From: Hirudinaria manillensis
Taxonomy: Eukaryota > Annelida > Clitellata > Hirudinida > Hirudinidae
Reading direction: 5' to 3'
DNA: 64,000 bases
NCBI GenBank assembly: GCA_034509925.1
Contig: CM067528.1
Location: 12,730,501 to 12,794,500, forward strand
The stretch's first letter is position 1. Every line of letters starts with the position of its first letter. Both the position numbers and the translations under genes were made by a program. The notes under the pieces were generated by a model. It saw nothing but the letters and a program-made list of their open reading frames with translations, had not been told where the DNA came from and searched no databases. Below are positions 27,501 through 39,684 of this stretch, in pieces.

Positions 27501-28185
27501 ACAATTAATAGATAAGGTTTATTATTATAATAATGATAATATTATAATGTAACAAATGAAGTTAAATAATGAAATGTTAATGCTGTCCATCAAAACTTGA
27601 AAGAATGAAATGAAGGAAAGAAGTAAAAACTAACATTTAACTCGAACTCATGACTTGGATCTTTAAATTAAAAAATATATTTTAATTGACACTTAACCAT
27701 CAACAAAACTTAATCATAAACTAGACTTTCAGAATTTACATTTTTAAATTTCAAAAGAGTTTCTATTAATTTAAATATTTTTGTTAAATTGTATGTTAAA
27801 TTAATGTGCAAATTGTTAAAAACTCGTACTTGGTTTTTTGACATCAAAGCCTTTCTGAACCAGGATTTGTTTGTTGGAAGGATTTTCAATCCTGGCATCC
27901 AGATGATATTCGGCCTTTTTCTCCTCGTATACAGTTACAGTAAATCTGTAACTGGAACCTGGTCTCAGTGTCTTGGGGGCTGTCAGAACATAATTCCTTA
28001 AAGTGACAATAAACTATAATTTTAAGATCTAGTCAAACAGAATTATCCATAAAACAAATTTGGATAAAACATATGAAATAAAGATCTTCACTTAATTTAA
28101 AAAAAAAATTGTTTAAATATTGATAAACTAACTCTGCCCTGAGGCATGCAAGATAGCAGACCGAAAGAAATAAAAGGCGAATCAT
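15554..28185 (-). CDS. Thioester-containing protein B (alpha-2-macroglobulin/CD109 family), 36 exons
   Basis: Secreted paralogue of TEP-A, 1459 aa, same exon number and intron phases. The signal peptide [17 protein letters not shown] is in exon 1. The bait region, about aa 698-732, is shorter than in TEP-A and lacks the proline run ([14 protein letters not shown] before FPETWIW). The thioester has Cys959 and Gln962; His1075 in [10 protein letters not shown] is again 116 residues on. It ends CDPVFNK without a membrane anchor. Exons: 28185-28133, 27996-27830, 27660-27635, 27385-27229, 26739-26669, 26042-25991, 25921-25848, 25770-25731, 25602-25500, 25411-25294, 25001-24765, 24382-24125, 24025-23903, 23833-23771, 23630-23424, 23324-23175, 22814-22695, 22245-22173, 22103-21983, 21538-21421, 21248-21135, 21056-20958, 20550-20422, 20248-20107, 19980-19804, 19609-19528, 19183-19021, 18700-18626, 18511-18337, 18145-17934, 17404-17240, 17157-17095, 16708-16602, 16287-16125, 15875-15773, 15633-15554. 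Intron 8 has a GC donor. Larger introns hold a 33-bp tandem array and an inverted-repeat element. Confidence 0.93.
16790..16809. repeat. Short telomere-like (TTAGGG) run inside a TEP-B intron
   Basis: Three consecutive copies of the hexamer agggtt in the intron between TEP-B exons 32 and 33. It matches the common animal telomere repeat, but the run is too short to be more than an interstitial trace. Confidence 0.6.
22906..23061. mobile_element. MITE-like element with imperfect terminal inverted repeats
   Basis: The segment lies in the TEP-B intron 22815-23174. Left arm 22906-22940 (begins actaggtctgcctggcc) and the reverse complement of right arm 23027-23061 (begins actagctgtgtccggcc) match at 27 of 35 positions. 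Between them are about 86 bases of AT-rich sequence. The arms are much more GC-rich than the surrounding intron. Size, inverted ends and lack of coding capacity fit a degraded miniature DNA transposon. No clear target-site duplication was seen. It could also be a structured RNA-derived repeat. Confidence 0.45.
24609..24640 (-). repeat. Duplicated 3' edge and donor site of TEP-B exon 11
   Basis: About 150 bases downstream of TEP-B exon 11, within its intron, the minus strand repeats AAAGCCTATgtaagt, identical to the true exon end and donor at 24765, with weaker similarity on the exon side. It is a diverged copy of an exon edge; use would lengthen the exon out of its normal length. Confidence 0.45.
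26202..26661. repeat. 33-bp tandem array flanked by a direct duplication, in TEP-B intron 5
   Basis: From about 26333 to 26545 a 33-base unit (atgtctctgtatataatatt plus 13 more bases) repeats about 6.5 times with few changes. Because 33 is divisible by 3 and the unit lacks stops, both strands stay open across it; this is not a gene. The array is bracketed by a direct duplication: 26202-26297 and 26567-26661 share aattgacgtttgaat and gataaaagataaag. At the array's start, 26306-26331 copies the first bases and acceptor of TEP-B exon 6 (ttgtcagatttatcctgta, true site near 26030). Confidence 0.8.
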
Positions 28186-30185
28186 GATTTGCTGAGTCAA
28201 TAACAGCAAGATCTTTAATGAACTCCCAGGATTTATAGAAAATGGCTGACCATTGAGGCATGCAGAATCACTTTGTACCAGCCTCTTGTTGCAACTACGT
28301 TTGGGATTTTAGGTCAAATTATTGTGCTGAAGAATTCTTCATTGTTTGCACTACATTATTCACTTTGACGGCATTAAATAACAATTTTTGGGTAGTTCTA
28401 AATAATCGTTTTTTAAACGCTATTATGGCTTGCGAATATTACTCTAGCGTCTTGAATTTGGAGCAAATTTTGCTGTTCACATCCTCATTAATGCATACAT
28501 AACTTGATACTCAATTGAAACGAGCCAAGTTATTAATTTTCGCTGCAATTCTTTGATAATCGAAAACTGTGTTAGTGGTCCTATTGGGCCCTTCAGTTTG
28601 AATAAATAAATAAATAAATAAATAAATATTCAGTCACAAAAGCTGGCACGGCGTCAAAATTTTTAAACTATTCAATGAAAAGTTTAAAAGGGACAATGAT
28701 ATGTAGCTTCTTTTTTTTATTGAAATTTTATGAATTAATTTTCTAAATTAAATCTTAGATGGAATTTAAGTCTGACTTCTTTTGTGCCATTTTGAAGAGG
28801 AGCGTTTAATTATGGAGTTATCTAAGTCGTAGCATTTTCACATTTTTCCTGAATATCAAGAAACATTATGAATGAATTTCTGAGGAGGCTATTTTTATCA
28901 GAGTATCATTCAAAGCTCAAACGTGGTGACAGGCACGAACTTGGTCTCTATTTCCTGCAAATTCATCACGTAAAATAAAACACAACAATTGTTTAAAACA
29001 ATTTGGTTGAAACCAACATTTGATCTATAACCATTTCAGCATCCTGTTAATTTAAAAATGCTTTTGAGCACTCAAACTCAAAGCGACAGTAAGAATTTAA
29101 ATTCACAATTCCTCAGATTTTATTTTTAGAAATTGTTCGTGATTTTCTGAGACAAAGTTGTTAAGTGTTTTTGTGAACTTTATTGAAATGGTGTTTAAAG
29201 AGCCTGAGATCAACCTTCAGAAAGGCATTCCTTAGTTGTTTATCTATAATTTTGTTTGTTTGTGAACGAATAATGAATAATACCCACAAAAATAAGCTGA
29301 TTCGTGACATGCAAATCTAAATTTATTCATGGCAGTAAATGTTAAATGTTTTGGAAAGTTTTAAACATTCTTTGAAAGAGATGGCCCTTGAGACAGAGTT
29401 GTATTATCATTTCTTTCTGCGAGGAAATGGATTGCGACTCATATAAGCGGAGTACCTCGTCCGTCGATCATCGAGAGTCCGAGAGGTTAACCACCTCTGG
29501 TCATGGCTTCGTCTCCATTAAATGCATGGCAAACGATTTTTTTAATTGTCAAACAAATATGAAAAACTTCCAAGTTACAAAGGACAAATAACACGCCCAC
29601 AAAAAATGCCACTTGAATTTGCACAGCAATGTCAAAGCAAGGTCTGAAGCGGAGTTCTTTGCGACTGAGGTACTCAGCTTCTTGAGAGGGGATTTACGCT
29701 GTCTTTGATCTTAATAGGTAAAATGGAAATAATATTTCTAAATTTAGTTATTTAATTTTATTCAATTACTTATCTTTGTGCTTTTCATATTTCAAAATAA
29801 TTTTCGAGAGGGTTTAAGTAATTTAGTTATTTCAAATAAAGTGACTAACAATTAAAATACTCTTGTATGAAGTATGCTGTATGAATCAGAGTTGGAACCT
29901 TATCAAGTTTTTTGACCAGATCCGATTCGGTGACTTTTGACCTTGTTCTTGACCCGCCCTTCCCCAATCCCTATTTCACATCAAGATCCATAGAAATGTT
30001 ACTAGAAATAAAAGTTATTTACTGATTTTATTTATTTTAAACCGAAAGCTTCTTTGTGAGAGCTTGTACCAGCAACATTGCAGCTTCTACGGCCTTTGCC
30101 ATGGAGTTTTGATCGGTCTTTTGTTGCACCAGCGCTAGAAATGCCGTTCGGATTCAGCTGGCAATAATTATATTTATATACACAA

Positions 30186-30233
30186 CCGGATGTCCCTGTT
30201 AGTCCGCACATGGAAACCGACAGGGACATCCGG
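30186..30233. repeat. Perfect 14-bp inverted repeat (hairpin) in a GC-rich patch
   Basis: ccggatgtccctgt at 30186-30199 is exactly complementary to acagggacatccgg at 30220-30233, with a 20-base loop. It sits within a patch (about 30040-30370) visibly richer in G and C than the flanks. It could be a structured RNA, a regulatory site, or part of an unrecognised repeat. Confidence 0.6.
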
Positions 30234-30580
30234 CTGATCACCGGATGCGGCCCACCCCCGGAGAACGTCAGGGGTTTCAAAGGGCCGAAACGTTCGAAGA
30301 TGGGGGACCTTCTCTGAGGATCCCTGTCGGAAAGCTCCGAGGAGGAGTTTCCAGCATGCATTTTGTTAACTTCAACAATAGCTGAAATCTTGAATTCTGC
30401 TATCTCTACCAGATAACCGGATCAAGGGCAATGCATGTTACGCTCTGTATTTCAACACTTAATTACTTAGATATTCTGTTATTGCAACTTAGAAACTCAA
30501 ATACTAAAATTAATTAATTATATTCTAATTAACATTAAATTCATTTAATAAAGTTAATTCTAAGATCAATTAATACTTTA

Positions 30581-30757
30581 TTAATTTTTATTATAATTAA
30601 AGGTGCCATTTAGGGAGGTCCTAAACCCAAAACTCCAATGACTTTCCCTCTTAATAAGTTCAATGAATGCTTCTGGAACTGTGAAGTTTAGGCATAACTC
30701 ATCAAAAGAGTTGCCGTCATCAAAAGTCAATTTGCTGATCACGGCTTGCTTCTGATG
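30581..30757 (-). pseudogene. Possible HECT-domain exon remnant
   Basis: A minus-strand segment opens after a good acceptor (ctctttcag) at 30758 and runs 58 codons to TAA. It contains KLTFDDGNSFDEL followed by CLNFTVP, which resembles the N-lobe of HECT ubiquitin ligases of the TRIP12/UPL3 type, where a similar stretch ends in DFTLPG. After that point the resemblance fades and no other HECT exon was found nearby, so if real it is probably a fragment. The similarity rests on a short motif recalled by eye and could be chance. Confidence 0.25.
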
Positions 30758-31330
30758 CTGAAAGAGATCAACTTCAGTACTGTTGTTGACGGAGAAGAAC
30801 TGTGCACAGATATTTGCGATAGTGAGATGGTGCTGGATGCATCTAACCGAGATATAGGGACGGACAACCTTGGGTTAGGGTCGCAGACTTGGGCGTTTTG
30901 CCATGGGCTCCAAATACCCTCGTCACGCCAGGTGACGTAGGTAATCCAAATATTAACGTGAGGTAAGTAATTCAAATATATTTATAGCTGTGGGACCAGC
31001 CATATCGTATGCTTAATCTGGCCTATATTCATCATAGACTTCATGAACAATAAAACTGAAAGCAAGTATAAAGATGCTCAAAGGGAATGATCCTAGCGTG
31101 CCCATGAAAAGTTTGCATAAACTCCATAGTTTTGTTTCGTGATTTTAAATTTAATTTTTGTAACATAATTGACATAATTTTTTTATTTAATGGTATTTTA
31201 AATTTAAATTCTATCGATACAAAATTCTGCCTGCTAAGCTTGCGAGTTACTTTAGTGTGCCCGTTACCATAACAATCTGAATGCAAGTTTTTTTATAAGT
31301 TTTTGTGAGGCGTTCTCACAATATTTGAAA

Positions 31331-34300
31331 ATGGAGTTGGTAAGGTTTAAGAAAATTTCTCTAATTATGCAATTGTTTGTAGATCAAAGTAATGTAAAGT
31401 GTTTTAAATTTGAAGGAAAAACGAGACAGAACTTCGCTTGATGAAATCAGCTTCGAAGAAATTGAGAAAGGATTCAAACATGTAAATGCAATGTTTAATT
31501 TAACTTAGTGACATGTAAATAAAAATTTTATTTTTCTAAACTCCAGGTTATGAATGAATTGTCTGCAGATCCTAGTTTTGAGAGGTTTAAAGGAGAATAT
31601 GAGAAGCTATTTGAAGCCCTTAAAAAATCTTATGAGGGTGAAAACAGACTGCTGAGAAAATGTCTCGATTTGAATGCTGAGATTGTAGCCAACACTGTTA
31701 AAGTATCAGCTGCTCTCAAGATGACAGAAGATGATCAAGCCTTAATAAAGAGACTCAAAAAAGTTTTAATTAAATTTTAATTGCTAATAAATGTTATTAG
31801 TTGTAATTTGAAATATAACTTTGGACAATTGACAATCGAAAAAGCAATCAAAAAATTGTAAATTGGAACCTTAGTAAATGATCAAGATGCAATTGTTTTA
31901 TATCACATCTTCTGAGGAAATAAAATAATCAATTGACCATCACAATTATTAATAATCATTAAGATAATTAAAAAATAATAACTACTTAATTTTATTTTGT
32001 AGTAACTGAAGCCAAAAAATAAATTTATGATATTTAAGACTCTGTTTCAATCTCAGGACCTAGAAGTAGCTTCAAAGAAAATAGAAGAAAGTCACCTAAG
32101 AGAAACTGAACAGAAGAAATCAATTGAATCTTACCAGGAAGAAGTCAGAAACTTCACAAAATTCATAGAACAGAATTCAGGTGCAACCGTTGAGCAGAAT
32201 AGGATGTTAGTTAGTTATGATTGGCTTCATTTAATTTGCTTAATTTAGCAAATGATATTAATATTAATTAATAATTAATTAATATTAATTATAATATTAA
32301 TTAGATAAGAAGGGAATGAAAAATTCAATGAACAAATCAGAACATATTTCAGTTAACAAAATATATGAGAAATTAGCCGTGAGGAAGGCATAATCTTGGA
32401 TTAGTACATGAAAAAATCTTGTTGACTTTACTTTTCTCCAGCAGATGAATTATCTGTGAAATTTTAACATCGTCTGTAAAAAAATCTAACACAAGAATTG
32501 ACAAACTTCTTTGCCATTTGACTGTTTTAGCATTTTAAGAAGTCATGTTAGGCTGAGAATTTTAGTTGACCAGGGCCAGGGTTACTCTGCATTAGTCTAG
32601 ATATCTATGTAATATGCTAGGCCAGTTTGAAAAGCCAATTGAACCATATCTTAGCTAGAGGACTGAACGTTTTGCAAACCCCTGATCTAACATTATCTGT
32701 AAATAACTTGATAATTATATCCATAAAGATACAACAGCACCCATGAAGATATAAAATTAAAAGCACATCTGTTCCAGAGCTACAGAATTGGCTCAGAAGG
32801 AGATGGAGTTGACCAGCCAGAAGGATGAACTCCTGAAAGAGATTGTAAATCTCAAGAATTCCTTATCAGAAGCAGAACAAAGAGAAGAGGAACAAGAGTC
32901 TCAAATAGATGACCTTACTGGGAAAATCCATGATGTTGGATGATTTTCCAATTTAAATTTTATTTACAATTTTATTCAATCATTGTTTTCAAATTAAAAA
33001 AATATCTCATAGGCTTAATAATGACTGATTTGATTATTTTATTTTATATTATTTTATATTATGTTATGCTATTCAACTTAAATGCTTAAATGCATAAATC
33101 TAACAAGTATGGATTTAATGGTAAAACTTAAAAAGAGACATAAAAGGTAATTTAGATAAACAACTTTTAATCGTTTAACAAATATTTAACGTACTTATTA
33201 ATATATTTCTTATGAATGTATTTTAAATATATATATTTTATATTATTATTTAATTAAGTAACTTTATTTTTTATTACTTTATTATTATTTGTATGCAAAT
33301 GAAAATTTATTGTGATATCAAATATAGGTGAAAGTGAGAGGACATTTTCCAGATTAAATAATTTAAACAGAGAATTGAATCAATAAACGGAGAAATTTAA
33401 GAAAATCATAATAAATTTATTTTGATATCTTAAACAGCTCGAACAAGACATTCAGATGAAAGTTAACGAGAGGCAGAAGGAAGGGCGCAGGAAGGAAAAG
33501 TTGGAGCGGGAATTGAAGCAGACTCAAGTGGACATCCAAGCAAAGTTGCAAGAAAATCAGAATCTTCTACTGAAGGTTGAACAACTCACAAAAGATAAAA
33601 ATAATCTTGAGAGAGAAAAATTAGACCTCAAGGTAATATTTTAATATTTTTGAATTTTTAAACTTAATTCCATTATTTATATTTATAAAATGTCCATTTT
33701 ATTTGTTCCTAGCAAATATTGGAGAAGCAGCAGAAGGACAAAGAAATGCTCGAGGTTCGCTTCCAGAAGATGCAGTCAGATTTCGAGGCCCAGTTGGCCA
33801 CGTGCGATGCCCTCAACTCAGAAAATCAAATCAAAGTCACTGAACTCAAAGTTAACAAAATTTTTATTTGTTTATTTTTTAAATTATTTGTTTTGCTATT
33901 TTTCAATAAAGTAATTAATTAAATATTAATTTCAATTGATTTCATGAATCCCTTGACTGATTATGTAATTAAAACTATCAATTATAACTCAGATAACAAA
34001 ACAGGTTAATTATATTAGTTTTGCCTAGATAGAATATTTATCACATATTGAATTAGATTTATTTTTTTTAAAATTACTCAAAATCGGTCAGCAACTGAAG
34101 TCTTTCAAAGAGAGCACTCGTAACTTTAATGTTTAAAGTCCATTACTGAAGCTTATTAACAATTGTCACCTGCCACTTCTCAGCAAAAAGAGACCGAAAT
34201 AAGCAATCTGAAAGCCGAAATACAGAAGTTAACGAAACTGAGGGATGCTGCCAACAAGAAACTTCGAATGACGGAAGAACAAAAAATGAACTTGGAACAT

Positions 34301-37300
34301 TCCAGAGAAACTCTCAAGTTGCAAATATCTGCCATTGAGAAAGGTTCATAAGAATGACAAAATGATTTGATTTTATTTAATTAAGTTGTTAAATATATAT
34401 ATTTAAATAATAAAATAATCTCTCAAATTGGCCATAAATTGAAATGTTTTCAAATTGTTTGCAGCCAGGATTATCCAATAATTTATAATAGGCTGAGAGC
34501 TGAAAATTAAACATTTTTAAGCATTCTGAGCCAGTATCAATCTAAATATTCATATTTGTGTATTTTGCTTGGATAAATTTAATGTTCGTTTAATCACTTA
34601 AATTACAAAAGTTTCCGAAATAAAATTTAAAATCTACGTTAAATTTAAAATGTTTGCAGAATTGGAATTAAATAAAAGAGCGACTGAACGTGAAAGGAAG
34701 GAAAAGGAAGACCTCTTGAGAGAAAGAGATTCACTTAGTCAGGTATGTTATATGACGTTTATAACGAGGATGAAACCAATTGGCAATGGTGGTGATGTTG
34801 TTGGCCACCTTTGATTTGCATAATAAACCACGCCTATAAATTATCATAATTAATTTATCATTAAATTATTTGTTTAGTTCCCAAATTTTTGGCTGATTAA
34901 TATTCGATTCAAATGATCCAAAAAATATTGTTTCCAAGCTTCAGTACTAAGATTAGGTTATATCAATAAACTGCAGAAATTATGTAAAATTCTTTCAAAT
35001 GATATCAAATTCTAGCATTGTCCATAATAACCAATAAATTATGCTATACATTCAGAGTGTCCACAAGGCAGTTTCAAACACAAAGATCCAGTCAGACATG
35101 GTGAAGGTTTTGGAGAAGACAAAGATCAACTTTGAGCAGGAGATTGCGTTATACAGGGAGGAAGCTGCCAAACTAAGGAAAGCTGTGATCCATCTGGAAA
35201 AGGAAAGAGATAAAGTCATTAGTGATTCCAGTGCAGCTTCTGCTCAGGTTATGAATTAAATGTAATCATGCAATTACATTACATTACATTAAAATAAAGT
35301 AAATAAATAATAACAGTAACAAACATATTACATAATCAAGAATCAAGAATTTATGTAAATTCACTATAGGTATAAAATTGTTAAAAATTGACATTGGCAA
35401 TATATAGATACTGTTACTTAATAATGCCCTTATTGAATGTTTAGATCATCCAATGCATGGATGACCTAAAAGTGAAAGAAGCTGAACTTTATGACATGAA
35501 AAAGAAGGTTTGTGCCATGGATATCAAATACAAGCAGCAGGAACAGTTGTTTGAAGCAGCAAGGAGTGATAGGAATTCCTATAGCAGAAGTCTTGTGGAG
35601 AAACAGGTAAACAGACAAAAGTGCAACAATGCCAATGCAATGCAAACCATACAAATCTTGTTCATTGTCTTGCATACTAGTTGTTCATCCTTCAAGTTCA
35701 GATACGTCTTGTTTTTACAGATATAGTATTAGACTTCTCTATGTTCTATATATTTAACATGGACTTCATTAATAATAATAATCATATTAGACTTATAAGT
35801 TAATTAACTTATTGGGCGACTAAAGCCAAATTTAAAATCATTTCACAAAATAAAAGAATTAATAAAAGCTGGCTGGTAGAAGATTTAGTCTCAAAAAGCT
35901 AAATAATTTAAATACGAATATTTTCATGAATCTGGTTTATTTATGAAAAAAAATGTAACAGTTAACAAGTGCTTGATTATTGTGATTGAGTAGAATCAAT
36001 CTACTTTTTACAACAGGACGAAATTGTTGAATTGAAAAAGAAGTTAAAAACTGTAAACCACCAGGTAGAACATTTGAAAGATGAAATTTCAAGCAAGAAC
36101 GAAGCCTTGGAGCGAGAACACTCAGACTTCATGGTTACAATCAGATAATAATAATAATTATAGTTAATTTATATAGCGCCATATGCATAGCGTCGGAGGC
36201 GTAAACCGTTATAACTTTACAATGTTTCTAAGAATTATAATAACTATTGCTTTATTCATTATTATCCAGAAAATTGAAAGAGAAAGGGAAAAGCTGAAAG
36301 CAGAAATTGATGGTTTGAAAAAAGAAGTCAATCAAAAGGAGACCTCATTGGCATCCCTCAAGGACAGGGAGATCAAGTTGTTAACTGATCTTGCCAATGC
36401 AGAGGCTGAGAAAAATCAAGAGAAAAAGAAACTTGATGCTGTAAGAAACTGAATTTATTATTTATAATTTAGTATTTTTATCATCTAGTATCATAAAATT
36501 AATAATCCTAAAATATTTTAGTGTGAAATTACATTGATGTTTTTTTTTTTAAATTCCATCGTAAGATCGTAAGAGACAAAAACCTCATTGGTACGCAATT
36601 GGTCCAGAGAAATGATGAATTATCCCTCCTATATGAGAAAATTGAGCTCCAAGAAAGGACATTGAATAGAGGTGAAGTGCACTATGCCCAAAGACTGGAA
36701 GATATTCGTGTTTTGAAAATGGAAATCAAGAAATTGAGGATGGAAAAGGAACTTCTGCAGAAGAGAATGGTGAATATGAATGAAATGAGGTACTACTTCA
36801 TTTTTGACTTTTTGTTTTCAGATTAAATTCAATTATAAGTTTATAAATAAATAACAAATCAGCAGATGTGACCAAAGGAAATGATTTCTCAAATAAGGGA
36901 AAATTAACTTTCACTGCCAAAATGAGCCAAATTATATAAACATATTTTAAAAAAATTGTTCAATGTTCAACCTTTTTCATATGATCTATTAAGTAATAAT
37001 TAAGGAAGGTAAACATTGTTACTAATAAATATTGTTAAAAAATATATTGTAATAAATATAAATATTGTTAAAGCAAGATATTTGATTAAAGGAAGCTGTT
37101 TCATGCACTTTAGGACCATTGCAGGGTATTCATTTATAATTGCTGCATGACATAAAAATGCATATTTTAAGCAAAATATTTTTATATAATAATAATAACT
37201 ACTATTATTACCTAATAACAGATACAATAATAACATAATTTAATAACAATTTTAATAATACAAACTATTAGTTTGTAATAATGTCAATTATTAAATTTAG

Positions 37301-38946
37301 AAGTTGATTAATTTTAAACTTTTAAAATTAAAAGCAATGAAGTCTACAAGTTGGAGAAGGAGCTTCTAAGGGAGAAAACAAAGTGCAGATCCATGGAAGA
37401 TGAACTGGAAAATCCAATCAATGTACACAGATGGAGGAAGCTAGAGGTTGTTTTATAACTATTCCTTTGAAAAGTTAAATTATCTGAATAATAAACTAGG
37501 TTTGGTTGCTGTGATACCATTGCTAATGCTATAAGTGCTTCATGCAGTAATACAGCCTTAGTAATAACACAGGCATTAGTAGTAATACACTGATTTATCT
37601 TATCCAGTACATGAATGTTGAGTATTTTCATCAATTTTGAAGAAAATGTTTGTAAAAGATATTTCAAAATAATTTGTGGATAATTGGATTCTTTTTCATA
37701 AATGCCTTAATAAATATGTATTATTGGTTTTATTAAAATATTTCACTTATTGGTTGTGGTCAATTTTTATGTTCACGATTTAAGTGATGGTAAATAAAAC
37801 CACTTGGATAATATTATTTAAACTGTAATTGCTATGAGTCTGATTGTTGTTTCTAATTTCTCATACGATCTTTGATTCATTAGGCTAGTGATCCAAGCAC
37901 CTATGAAATGATAGAAAAGATCCAAATGCTACAGAAAAGGTTGATCAAGAAAACTGAAGAGGCTGTGGAGAAAGAGATGCTGATTCAGGAGAGGGAAAAG
38001 ATGTTTGAGGAGATGAAGAAAGTTCTTGCTAGGCAGTTTAACCCAGAGCTTAAGGAACAGGTCCATGCCTTGCAAACAAGTCTCAAGGAAAAGAACAGAC
38101 AGCTTAAAGTGAGGACTAACTTGCTGTGTGCTGATGTGATGAGTCAATGTCAAATTTAATATGATAATTCCTGGCATCTTTTGTAATTTTATTTGGTTAA
38201 GATTGAAATAATAGCAGATGCCAATGGCTCATTTGAGCTTACAATTTATTATAATTATAATTTTAATTACAATTTATTATAAATTTCTAAACAAACTACA
38301 AAGATAAACTATGTCACTGTCTCCTTAACCTTAGCTTTAAATCTTGCATTTCTTCCAACAAACTTATCAATTGCCTTTCAATTAGATGCGTTTCTATATC
38401 TCTTCATTTTCTCAATTATTGCTTATATTCATTAAAGTTAATGATCAATGATTCTCTAATTTGTTAAAAAAAAAATAAAGAAAAACTTTTTGAAGCAAAG
38501 AATAAACTGGCAAATCTTAATAATCTGGTCCTTATCACTACCAAAAACTGTGTTATGCTACCATAAATGTAAAGTCATCAACACCATGTTTTTTTGTGAA
38601 GGCCATAACATCAGAGATGATTATGAACCAACAAATGAATAAGGAATATAAAGTTGAAATAGAAAACTTGAAAGACAAGATGAAGGACATCAAGAAAAAA
38701 TACATTGTCATGAAGAAAAGAGAAGTCATGAGGTTTGAATCTATTGCTATTACGAGTTAACTAAGTGCTGATTACTAATGAGATTGCAGAAAAGTTATTT
38801 TAAGTTTTATAAATATAATAAATCATAGTTGTATTTCCAGAGATGAAGATAAGTTCAGTCTTCCACCCCTCATCTTTCATAATACCTGTGAAAAGAAAAA
38901 TAATAACCTTGACCTAGTAGTTTACCAAGAAAATATTGCAACATGA
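31331..38946 (+). CDS. CFAP58: Cilia- and flagella-associated protein 58 (CFAP58/CCDC147)
   Basis: Coiled-coil axonemal protein, 870 aa, almost the length of the human protein (872). It is needed for assembly or stability of motile flagella in animals studied. The translation is heptad-rich almost throughout and follows the family from near the N-terminus (NELSADPSFERFKGEYEKL, LNAEIV) to the C-terminal third (VQRNDELSLLYEKIELQ, ELENPINVHRWRKLEASDP, KKYIVMKKRE). No membrane segment or signal peptide. Exons: 31331-31339, 31416-31481, 31547-31762, 32057-32205, 32778-32934, 33438-33632, 33713-33850, 34184-34343, 34660-34742, 35056-35247, 35445-35606, 36017-36133, 36270-36440, 36566-36789, 37335-37446, 37884-38108, 38602-38732, 38841-38946. 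The 9-base first exon (Met-Glu-Leu) is the least certain; the last exon (LPPLIFHNT onward) diverges from the family tail. Confidence 0.93.
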
Positions 38947-39684
38947 TTTTATTAATTGTTGTCATTTTTGTCTAAAATTATTCCCATACAAAATCAACTA
39001 GAGGGTGTTAGACAAAATAATTACTATCAACTAGGTTGATCTAAAACTTCAAAAGTTAAAAAAGTTAAAAAGTAAAAAGCTATCTAGAAGCATGGTAATT
39101 GCTGGTCATGCCTAATATCAACGTGGAATTTAGTTTTTTTCTTTGTTGAAAGCGCTTCCAATGCTAATTGCATGGCGTTATACCGAAGAGCTGATATCGA
39201 AATCTAGTGCAATGGTGCTTGTCTGAGGTTCAAGTGCAGTTTTCACATTTTGAAGCGAGCTTGACATTATATAGATTATGTAGCAACAATGGAGGGTGCG
39301 GAAGACGGGGGCAAATGTCCAATTTAAAGTTTTGAAGGTTAAGTCTGCTTCTCCCCTTCTCCAGCGCTAGGCTAAAACTTAAGTTCTTTCTATCACGGAA
39401 TAAGAGGGGAATGACTATTGAGAAGGAAGTTTTTCTCGGGCTAGCAAACATTGGCTGAGCAGTGAGAGGATTTGAATGTAAGCTAAAATGTGGCATGTAT
39501 TCGCGGCCGTGTCTGATCTATACTTCTTCAGGATCCGATTAATTATTATGTATTAATGTTTTTATTAGATCTAAACCAAATACATGAGAATAAATTCGAG
39601 TATGGCTATTTTTCTGATATCTTCGTTATTAGGCATAACCAAACAATATTTTGATATCGTCTGCTGCTATTCCTACTGTTCCAG
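38947..39684. other. Intergenic between CFAP58 and the kringle gene
   Basis: Same-strand spacer containing the CFAP58 3' UTR and the promoter side of the kringle-PAN gene. An 88-codon minus frame at 39230-39496 has no recognisable domain. Nothing else seen. Confidence 0.5.

Larger units (their letters stand above)
28186..31330. other. Intergenic region between divergent TEP-B and CFAP58
   Basis: TEP-B (minus) and CFAP58 (plus) are divergently transcribed, so both promoters lie here. An (AAAT)n run sits at 28603-28628. A relatively GC-rich patch at 30040-30370 contains a perfect 14-bp hairpin and a 109-codon minus frame without recognisable domain. A HECT-like coding remnant is listed separately at 30581-30757. 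Nothing else was recognised. Confidence 0.5.
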
